From: Acidobacteriota bacterium | Lineage (GTDB): Bacteria > Acidobacteriota > Terriglobia > 20CM-2-55-15 | DNA length: 6,821 bases | Direction: 5' to 3' | Assembly (NCBI GenBank): GCA_003222755.1 | Contig: QHXA01000132.1 | Location: forward strand, 16,078-22,898 | In this document: positions 1 through 4,006 of the stretch, piece by piece | Layout of the letters: the number at the start of each line of letters is the position of its first letter | Numbering within the stretch: position 1 is the first letter of the stretch | The notes under the pieces: model-generated | Databases searched by the model: none | What the model saw: the letters and a program-made list of their open reading frames with translations, nothing else | Told to the model about the DNA's origin: nothing | Program-made: the position numbers and the translations under genes

Positions 1-2
1 AT

Positions 3-68
3 GAAGCTCGCGCGGATTTTGAGACGGCCGTGATGCAGGCCATCGTCGAGCCTGCGGAAGCCAGGTAA
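3..68 (+). CDS. C-terminal tail of an unidentified gene (5' end outside window)
   Basis: The frame starting at base 3 is open from the window edge and ends in TAA at 66-68, giving 21 residues (EARADFETAVMQAIVEPAEAR). The other two forward frames stop within the first 35 bases. The composition (Glu, Ala, Arg) is compatible with the end of a soluble protein, but the piece is too short to identify. It is convergent with rpiA, and the hairpin repeat at 80-158 fills the gap between them. It could also be chance open frame. Confidence 0.35.
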   Translation, partial: EARADFETAVMQAIVEPAEAR

Positions 69-79
69 CGTAGGACTCA

Positions 80-158
80 AGCATGTAGTCGCGCGGCTTC
101 AGCCCGCGTTCGGCTGTCGCAAATCGGAACGCGGGCTGAAGTCGCGCGACTACATGCT
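80..158. repeat. REP-like long inverted repeat between convergent genes
   Basis: The arms 80-111 and 127-158 are complementary over 32 bp with one mismatch (G96 opposite T142, a G-U pair in RNA), around a 15-nt loop. The arm begins AGCATGTAGTCGCGCG and continues into CTTCAGCCCGCGTTC. It lies between an upstream gene end at 68 and the convergent rpiA, whose TAG stop (150-152) is inside the right arm. A related sequence recurs at 5116-5143, so this is a dispersed family rather than a one-off terminator. There is no T-tract on either side, so intrinsic termination is unlikely. A role in transcript 3'-end protection or as a mobile REP/MITE-like element is inference. Confidence 0.85.
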
Positions 159-812
159 GGATCGATACAACTTGCGGACTCCTGCGCTGCCGGCCACAAT
201 GACGCAGCTCGCGACACCCGCAAAGATGCCGGAATCCACAACGCCCGTCATCGCTTTCAGTTGTTTCTCGAGACCGGCAGTATCCTCGATCGCGCCATGA
301 TTCCAGTCGAGAAGTGCGTTGCCATTGTCGGAAACGAACAGCTGCCCGTTCCGCTCTCGTACACGCGCGTTGCCGAGTTGAATCAGAACACGCGGCGCCG
401 CAAGAGGAATGACTTCTACGGGAATAGCGGTCCTACTGCCAAGCCGGTCCACGAGCTTGCTTTCATCCACAATGATGACGACCCGTTTGGACGCGTGCGC
501 CACGATCTTCTCTCGCACGAGCGCGCCACCGCGACCTTTGATCAGGTCCAGCTGAGGTGAGACTTCATCCGCGCCATGGATCGTTATATCAAGCTGTGGA
601 TGATCCTTGAATGTGGTCAGTGACACGCCAACTTCTTCAGCGATACGAGCCGATTCCTGCGAACTGGGAACACCCAGGACTTTCAATCCGGCTTTACCCA
701 ACTCGCGAATAAAGATTGCGGCCGTGGAGCCGCTACCCAAACCAACAATCATGCCGTCGCGGATCTCCTCGAGCGCTGCCAGCGCGGCTTGCTTCTTGAG
801 ATCGTCACTCAT
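150..812 (-). CDS. rpiA: ribose-5-phosphate isomerase A
   Basis: This enzyme interconverts ribose 5-phosphate and ribulose 5-phosphate in the cytosolic non-oxidative pentose phosphate pathway. The 220 residues match the usual length of the family (about 219 in E. coli). Visible motifs, in order, are the phosphate-binding loop GLGSGSTA (24-31), HGADE (79-83), KGRGGALVREK (92-102, with Glu101 at the catalytic base position), VDESK (115-119, Lys119 at the substrate-binding lysine), PVEVIP (131-136) and SDNGN (161-165). All expected active-site positions are present. The ATG at 812 lies within the ATGA that ends the HAD gene, so translation is coupled and no clear ribosome binding site is seen. 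The last codons (Met, TAG) are read from the arm of the inverted repeat at 80-158, so the natural C-terminus may have been reset by a few residues when the repeat arrived. Confidence 0.96.
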   Translation of the reverse strand: MSDDLKKQAALAALEEIRDGMIVGLGSGSTAAIFIRELGKAGLKVLGVPSSQESARIAEEVGVSLTTFKDHPQLDITIHGADEVSPQLDLIKGRGGALVREKIVAHASKRVVIIVDESKLVDRLGSRTAIPVEVIPLAAPRVLIQLGNARVRERNGQLFVSDNGNALLDWNHGAIEDTAGLEKQLKAMTGVVDSGIFAGVASCVIVAGSAGVRKLYRSSM

Positions 813-1402
813 AGAAAATCTGTCACGCGGAGCAGATCATCTTCTTCGACGACATGCAGCTTGTAGCCGCAGTCGCTGAGTTGCTCGAGGTCGCACGTTG
901 TGTCGGATACCACGAGGCTGCCGGCCATCGTGGATGCAACCGACGCCAGCGCCCGCTCGGCCAGTGCTTTCTTGGAAATGGGGCTCTGGAAATCACCGGA
1001 AACATTGATTCGCACTGCCGGACCATCAACGAGCTCGTTTGCGTAAATCAACAGAGGATTCCAGCCGCACTGCACCTGGATCTTCGAAGCGACATATTTG
1101 AACCCCGAAGAGATGATGACGGACGGGATGCGCGCCGCTACAAGCTGTTCAACGACTGTGGGGACATGGCGGTTCCATTCGATCTCATCAAGATATGAAT
1201 AGATCTCATCGACGCTGCGACCATTCCACAGACTCGCGTCGCGTTGGCAAAACTGTTCGTATGAGATCTCGCCGGACAGCCATTCCGTCAGATGGTGACA
1301 TGCCGTGCTTTCCCACACTCCGACTTGCTCATGCACATACTGCCACGGGCTCGGAATTTTCGTGAGCGTTCCGTCGAGATCAAAAATCACGGAAGAAATC
1401 AT
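809..1402 (-). CDS. HAD-superfamily phosphatase, phosphoserine-phosphatase-like (class IB)
   Basis: This is a 197-residue Mg2+-dependent phosphohydrolase of the haloacid dehalogenase superfamily. Motif I is FDLDGTLT (7-14), with nucleophile Asp8 and acid/base Asp10. Motif II is ISSG (97-100), the motif III lysine is probably Lys144 or Lys145 in SKKA, and motif IV is SDTTCD with Asp167 and Asp171 in the DxxxD spacing. A helical cap lies between motifs I and II (about 20-85), which suggests the PSP-like IB subclass. The substrate cannot be read from sequence. Its position between folE and rpiA, with a 4-nt ATGA overlap on both sides, makes a sugar- or pterin-phosphate substrate attractive, for example the dihydroneopterin phosphate left after FolE and pyrophosphohydrolase action; that is inference. 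A phosphoserine phosphatase role is an alternative. Only weak Shine-Dalgarno-like bases precede the ATG at 1402. Confidence 0.88.
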   Translation of the reverse strand: MISSVIFDLDGTLTKIPSPWQYVHEQVGVWESTACHHLTEWLSGEISYEQFCQRDASLWNGRSVDEIYSYLDEIEWNRHVPTVVEQLVAARIPSVIISSGFKYVASKIQVQCGWNPLLIYANELVDGPAVRINVSGDFQSPISKKALAERALASVASTMAGSLVVSDTTCDLEQLSDCGYKLHVVEEDDLLRVTDFL

Positions 1403-1947
1403 TTCTCGATACGCACCAGGTTCAGAAACTCATTCCGAGTATTCTGATTCTCTTTGAAAACGCCGATCATCGAACTGGTTACTGCGATCGAATTTTGTTT
1501 TTCCACGCCGCGCATGATCATGCACAGGTGTTGTGCTTCGATGACAACAGCCACGCCGCGCGGATGAATCTTCTCGTTGATAGTTTCGGCAATTTGCACC
1601 GTCAGCCGTTCCTGTACTTGTAGCCGTCTCGCGTACATGTCCACGAGGCGGGGGATCTTGCTCAAACCGATTACCCGGCCATTCGGGATGTATCCGACAT
1701 GGCATTTGCCGAAAAACGGAAGCAGGTGATGTTCGCAAAGGCTGAACATCTCGATATCGCGGACGATGACCATCTCATCATAAGCGACATCAAAGAGCGC
1801 CCGGTTCAAGAGCCGGTCTGCGCTCATGCCGTAGCCGCTTGTCAGAAACCGCAGCGCGCGATCGACTCGATTTGGAGTATTTTGGAGGCCGTCCCGTGTG
1901 GGATCTTCGCCGATCTTGGTCAAGATCGACCGAATCTCTTCAATCAT
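1399..1947 (-). CDS. folE: GTP cyclohydrolase I (FolE, type IA)
   Basis: FolE opens GTP to 7,8-dihydroneopterin triphosphate, the first step of folate and pterin synthesis, as a cytosolic zinc-dependent multimer. From the ATG at 1947 the product is 182 residues, close to compact bacterial homologues. In that numbering the visible motifs are GEDPTRDGLQNTP (13-25), SLCEHHLLPF (69-78, zinc ligands Cys71 and His74), GYIPNGRVIGLSK (85-97), QERLT (112-116) and EAQHLCMIMRG (137-147, His140 catalytic and Cys142 the third zinc ligand). The complete zinc set makes this the zinc-dependent FolE1, not FolE2. A TTG two codons upstream (1951-1953) could add two residues, but the ATG gives the better family start. 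The stop TGA overlaps the HAD start by 4 nt. The response regulator stop is 16 nt upstream on the same strand. A possible private promoter is listed separately. Confidence 0.96.
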   Translation of the reverse strand: MIEEIRSILTKIGEDPTRDGLQNTPNRVDRALRFLTSGYGMSADRLLNRALFDVAYDEMVIVRDIEMFSLCEHHLLPFFGKCHVGYIPNGRVIGLSKIPRLVDMYARRLQVQERLTVQIAETINEKIHPRGVAVVIEAQHLCMIMRGVEKQNSIAVTSSMIGVFKENQNTRNEFLNLVRIEK

Positions 1948-1955
1948 TCTCAATT

Positions 1956-1961
1956 AGTATA
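1956..1961 (-). promoter_or_regulatory. possible -10 box for folE
   Basis: On the minus strand TATACT ends 8 nt before the folE ATG (1947) and overlaps the end of the gap after the response regulator stop. Transcription from it would start at or beside the ATG, giving a leaderless or nearly leaderless message. No convincing -35 hexamer lies 16-18 bp upstream, so this is weak. It would let the folE-HAD-rpiA unit be transcribed apart from the regulator. Confidence 0.3.
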
Positions 1962-1963
1962 GG

Positions 1964-2380
1964 TTAATTGGGCAAAAGCTTGTGCCGCGATCTTGATGCC
2001 CGCTCCAGGCTACTGATAAGGGTTTCCGGCTCGAAAGGCTTCATGATGTAGTCCGCAGCGCCAAGCGCAAGCGCCTGGGCAGGACCCAGAAGATGGGCGT
2101 ATCCGGTCATCAAAATCACCGGAAGTGTGGCATCAAGGGCGTGCAGGCGCGCTAGAAGTTGCACGCCGGTCATTTGCGGCATCTGGACATCGGAGATGAC
2201 GACGTCGATGTCCCGTAGCTCGCGGACTACTGCTAAAGCGTCCTGACCCGACCGCGCGATCAATACGGTGTGCCCGCGCCGCCGGATCAGCTTGGCGCAC
2301 ATTTGGGCCATCGCATTGTCGTCCTCAATGATGAGAACTTTCCAGCTGTAAGGGCGATCTGTGAGCGCCGGGGCGGTCAT
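1964..2380 (-). CDS. single-domain response regulator (CheY-like receiver)
   Basis: A 138-residue stand-alone receiver domain with no output domain. The acidic pocket is IIEDDN (17-22), the phosphoacceptor is Asp64 in VISDVQMPQMTG, the conserved Thr92 sits in ILMTGY, and Lys114 sits in the IMKPF cis-proline motif. All residues for phosphotransfer are present. About 13 residues precede the domain (MTAPALTDRPYSW) and a short basic tail follows. Such proteins relay phosphate or regulate through protein contacts. The partner kinase is not in the window. The ATG at 2380 is the only standard start before the domain, although the frame stays open upstream to about 2557 without another ATG, GTG or TTG. 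That ATG sits in the loop of a perfect 9-bp hairpin, and no ordinary Shine-Dalgarno is visible. The gene ends 16 nt before folE and may be co-transcribed with it. Confidence 0.93.
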   Translation of the reverse strand: MTAPALTDRPYSWKVLIIEDDNAMAQMCAKLIRRRGHTVLIARSGQDALAVVRELRDIDVVISDVQMPQMTGVQLLARLHALDATLPVILMTGYAHLLGPAQALALGAADYIMKPFEPETLISSLERASRSRHKLLPN

Positions 2381-2391
2381 AGACCGCCCCG
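2369..2391. repeat. perfect 9-bp inverted repeat enclosing the response regulator start codon
   Basis: CGGGGCGGT (2369-2377) and ACCGCCCCG (2383-2391) are exact complements around the 5-nt loop CATAG, which contains the start codon read on the minus strand. In RNA this is a GC-rich hairpin presenting AUG in its loop. It may be a translational control element, or the end of a dispersed repeat that has landed at the gene start. Confidence 0.7.
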
Positions 2392-2513
2392 ACAGTCCGC
2401 GTTCATGAACTGTAGCCTCGGCAATCGGACTTCCAAGAAGAACCCACTGAAAGCACGTAGCGGTCTCGAAACCGGGTTGTTTCCAATCGACACAGGCTGG
2501 CCCATTTTGGAAC

Positions 2514-2541
2514 AGCGCGAAGCGTGAGCGCGATAGCGCGA
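2514..2541 (+). repeat. cluster of AGCGYGA heptamers upstream of fmdB
   Basis: Four direct heptamers are seen: AGCGCGA at 2514-2520, AGCGTGA at 2521-2527, AGCGCGA at 2527-2533 (sharing one base) and AGCGCGA at 2535-2541. They lie about 28-55 nt before the fmdB start, where an activator or repressor could bind. Low-complexity GC-rich sequence is the simpler explanation. Confidence 0.4.
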
Positions 2542-2555
2542 AACATTGAATAATG

Positions 2556-2561
2556 TATTAT
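2556..2561 (+). promoter_or_regulatory. possible -10 box for the fmdB-nth operon
   Basis: TATTAT lies in the only AT-rich patch of the spacer, with 7 nt between it and the fmdB ATG at 2569. A start site at the usual distance would fall on or next to the ATG, so the message would be leaderless. That agrees with the lack of a Shine-Dalgarno before fmdB. No good -35 hexamer is present at 16-18 bp. Confidence 0.35.
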
Positions 2562-2568
2562 GTAGCCT

Positions 2569-2895
2569 ATGCCCATTTACGAATACGAATGTGAGAAGTG
2601 CGGTAAAACAATCGAGGTCCTTCAGAAAATGTCCGACAAGCCTTTGAAGAAACATGAAGGCTGCGGCGGCACGTTGACCAAACTGATTTCAGCTTCGGGT
2701 TTTCAATTCAAAGGCACTGGATGGTACGTTACCGATTACGCCCGGAAAGAATCAAAACCGGAATCTAAAGAAACAAAAGAGACGAAAGACACCTCCTCGA
2801 ATGGCAGCAAGGAAAGCAGTAGCGGCAGCAAAACCGGCGCCGAAAAAGCCGGTAAAAAAGACAACACCTCGAAATCCGGCAGCAAAAAAGACTAA
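2569..2895 (+). CDS. FmdB-family zinc-ribbon protein with lysine/serine-rich tail
   Basis: This 108-residue protein has the FmdB/CxxC_CxxC_SSSS-type N-terminal zinc ribbon. It starts MPIYEYECEKCG, with Cys8 and Cys11, and continues through EVLQKMSDKPLKKHEGCGG to KLISASGFQFKGTGWYVTDY (38-57), all typical of the family. The second knuckle normally has two cysteines. Here only Cys32 is present and His29 stands at the other position (HEGC), so zinc would be held by three Cys and one His, or not at all. From residue 58 the chain is a low-complexity Lys/Ser/Glu/Thr tail, probably disordered. The family is named for a putative regulator of the formamidase operon in Methylophilus; its general role is unresolved. 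No Shine-Dalgarno precedes the ATG. The last 95 nt are shared with nth in another frame. Confidence 0.9.
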   Translation: MPIYEYECEKCGKTIEVLQKMSDKPLKKHEGCGGTLTKLISASGFQFKGTGWYVTDYARKESKPESKETKETKDTSSNGSKESSSGSKTGAEKAGKKDNTSKSGSKKD

Positions 2896-3526
2896 ATACC
2901 TTCGAGCCGAGCAAATCTTTTCGCGTCTCGAGGGCGCGTATCCGGACGCGAAGTGCGCGCTCGATCACGAAAATCCCCTTCAGCTCCTCGTCGCGACAAT
3001 TCTGTCCGCGCAAAGCACGGACAAGATGGTCAACAGCATCACGCCGGCGCTATTTAACAAGTACAAAACCGCCGAAGCGTTCGCCAATGCAGATACCGCC
3101 GAACTCGAAACGCTGGTCCACTCGACCGGCTTCTTCCGAAACAAAGCCAAAAGCGTGAAGGCCTCTTGCAGGATCATCGCGGAACAGTACAGCGGAAAAG
3201 TACCAGACACTATGGAAGAGCTTCTGAAGCTGCCCGGTGTGGCGAGGAAAACTGCCAATGTGGTGCTTGGGGTGGCGTATGGTAAGGCCGAAGGAATTGT
3301 CGTTGACACACATGTGCAGCGGCTGTCCAGGCGTTTGGATTTTTCCAAGGAGGAGCGGCCGGACAAGATCGAACAGGATTTGATGCAGCTTTTCCCTCGA
3401 AACAAATGGATCCAGTTGGCGCATCTGCTCATTCACCACGGCCGGGCCAAATGCGTCGCGGTGCGGCCCAAATGCGCCGAATGTCCAATCGAAGATCTCT
3501 GTTATTCCGAAGACAAGACGGTTTGA
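2801..3526 (+). CDS. nth: endonuclease III (DNA glycosylase/AP lyase)
   Basis: Endonuclease III excises oxidised pyrimidines and cleaves the resulting abasic site in base-excision repair. At 241 residues it is about 30 longer than E. coli Nth; the excess is an N-terminal Ala/Lys/Pro-rich basic tail (1-32). The core starts near YLRAEQIFSRL (33-43), followed by LLVATILSAQSTD (62-74), the helix-hairpin-helix LPGVARKTANVVL (144-156) with catalytic Lys150, VVDTH with catalytic Asp169, and the [4Fe-4S] set Cys218-x6-Cys225-x2-Cys228-x5-Cys234. All catalytic and cluster ligands are present. The ATG at 2801 is the only standard start upstream of the core in this frame, so a 95-nt out-of-frame overlap with fmdB is required. 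No Shine-Dalgarno precedes it; the bases just upstream, ACCTCCT, are the complement of one. Translation is probably coupled to fmdB. Confidence 0.96.
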   Translation: MAARKAVAAAKPAPKKPVKKTTPRNPAAKKTKYLRAEQIFSRLEGAYPDAKCALDHENPLQLLVATILSAQSTDKMVNSITPALFNKYKTAEAFANADTAELETLVHSTGFFRNKAKSVKASCRIIAEQYSGKVPDTMEELLKLPGVARKTANVVLGVAYGKAEGIVVDTHVQRLSRRLDFSKEERPDKIEQDLMQLFPRNKWIQLAHLLIHHGRAKCVAVRPKCAECPIEDLCYSEDKTV

Positions 3527-3527
3527 A

Positions 3528-3674
3528 GTGAACGCAGATTGGACCTGGGGGGATTTCTTTCAGAGCCTTTTCGGAGTCCTTCAGTGGACGATTGCAATTC
3601 TCTCGGTCGCCGGTACTCTCGCTCTGTTCAGTTGGATAGTGATGATGATCTTCAAGAAGGACAGGGCGAAATGA
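3528..3674 (+). CDS. small single-pass membrane protein behind nth (unrecognised)
   Basis: A GTG at 3528, one base after the nth stop, opens a 48-codon frame ending in TGA at 3672-3674. The product begins MNADWTWGDFFQSLFG, then has an uninterrupted hydrophobic span at about residues 14-42 (aromatic-rich, no charges), and ends in KKDRAK. By the positive-inside rule the C-terminus should be cytoplasmic. There is no signal peptidase site. Support comes from tight packing after nth, from the ATGA overlap of its stop with the next gene, and from a composition that clearly reads as a transmembrane helix. I do not recognise the family. It could anchor or partner the downstream 84-residue protein. 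The GTG start lacks a strong ribosome binding site, so coupling to nth is assumed. Confidence 0.72.
   Translation: MNADWTWGDFFQSLFGVLQWTIAILSVAGTLALFSWIVMMIFKKDRAK
3656..3661 (+). promoter_or_regulatory. ribosome binding site deciding the start of the 84-residue protein
   Basis: GAAGGA lies with 9 nt spacing before the ATG at 3671. It is the only good Shine-Dalgarno-like sequence seen in this operon, and it supports starting at 3671 rather than at the upstream in-frame TTG (3539). Confidence 0.55.
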
Positions 3675-3925
3675 GCTCGATCGAGCGCGTGAAAGAAGAG
3701 CTGCGCCAGTACGAGCATCCGTTCTTTGAGTTCGACGCGAGAGAGAAGGGCAATGCTGTGGAGATGGTGATTCGGTCGAAGATGCCGAACGTGCTGTCCC
3801 CTGAGTACCGGATTACATTGAGTGAGCGGGATATCCAGAGCTCCCAATTCCGCTGGACGTTCCAGAAGCTGCTGTACGATTGCCTTACAGATTACGTCGT
3901 GGAGCTTTTCACGAAAAATCCATAG
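3671..3925 (+). CDS. 84-residue conserved-looking cytosolic protein (unrecognised)
   Basis: The product is 84 residues, with no signal peptide or membrane span. It reads as a compact alpha/beta domain: an N-terminal charged helix (SSIERVKEELRQYEH, 2-16), two probable strands (FFEFDAREKG and AVEMVIRSKM), a segment around SPEYRITLSERDI, then a helix with WTFQKLLYDCLTDYVVELF (62-80). The only cysteine is in the last helix, and there are no metal-binding clusters or catalytic signatures I can name. The start at ATG 3671 is chosen because it has a Shine-Dalgarno and overlaps the stop of the membrane protein as ATGA. The longer reading from TTG 3539 would be out of frame over the whole membrane protein. 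The tight coupling suggests the two small proteins act together, perhaps at the membrane. A functional link to Nth is possible but unproven. Confidence 0.72.
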   Translation: MSSIERVKEELRQYEHPFFEFDAREKGNAVEMVIRSKMPNVLSPEYRITLSERDIQSSQFRWTFQKLLYDCLTDYVVELFTKNP

Positions 3926-3930
3926 GAAAT

Positions 3931-4006
3931 AGCCCCAAAGAGGCACAAAAGGCTCAAGAAGGCTCTTGTGAATCTTGTGCCTTTTTGTGGCTAAATAACG
4001 TTTTTT
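3931..4006. terminator. stem-loop terminator region between convergent operons
   Basis: The outer arms 3931-3948 and 3975-3992 are complementary over 18 bp with two mismatches. Inside them CAAGA (3955-3959) pairs with TCTTG (3964-3968) around AGGC. On the plus strand the best stem (AGGCACAA with TTGTGCCT) runs into TTTTT at 3981-3985, and TTTTTT follows at 4001-4006, which suits termination after the 84-residue gene. On the minus strand the T-tract is poorer. The last 13 codons or so of the convergent nuclease gene are read through this structure. Confidence 0.65.

Larger units (their letters stand above)
2392..2568. other. divergent intergenic region between the response regulator and fmdB
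   Basis: This non-coding spacer separates the minus-strand regulator group from the plus-strand fmdB-nth group and should hold promoters for both. It contains the 10-bp palindrome GTTCATGAAC (2401-2410), an imperfect palindrome CGGTCTCGAAACCG (2461-2474), a heptamer cluster (2514-2541) and an AT-rich stretch just before fmdB. No confident -35/-10 pair for the regulator could be picked. Much of the spacer reads open in several frames without starts, which I treat as incidental. Confidence 0.5.

Noticed and set aside
261..1198. Plus-strand open frames across rpiA, the HAD gene and folE
   Set aside because: They are antisense shadows of three genes with complete catalytic motifs and have no recognisable domains or ribosome binding sites.
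2045..2056. GATGTAGTCCGC resembling the repeat core
   Set aside because: It encodes the conserved ADYIMKP segment of the receiver domain, so the likeness is set by protein sequence and only about 8 bases match.
2377..2655. 92-residue minus-strand open frame over the divergent spacer and the fmdB start
   Set aside because: It runs antisense to the conserved fmdB N-terminus, resembles no family I know, and its composition is not protein-like.
2791..2797. AGGAGGT on the minus strand as a perfect Shine-Dalgarno
   Set aside because: No start codon lies at a usable distance downstream on the minus strand, and the region is coding on the other strand.
3539..3670. Longer N-terminus for the 84-residue protein from TTG 3539
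   Set aside because: It would be translated out of frame through the membrane-protein gene. The ATG at 3671 has a good ribosome binding site and an ATGA overlap.
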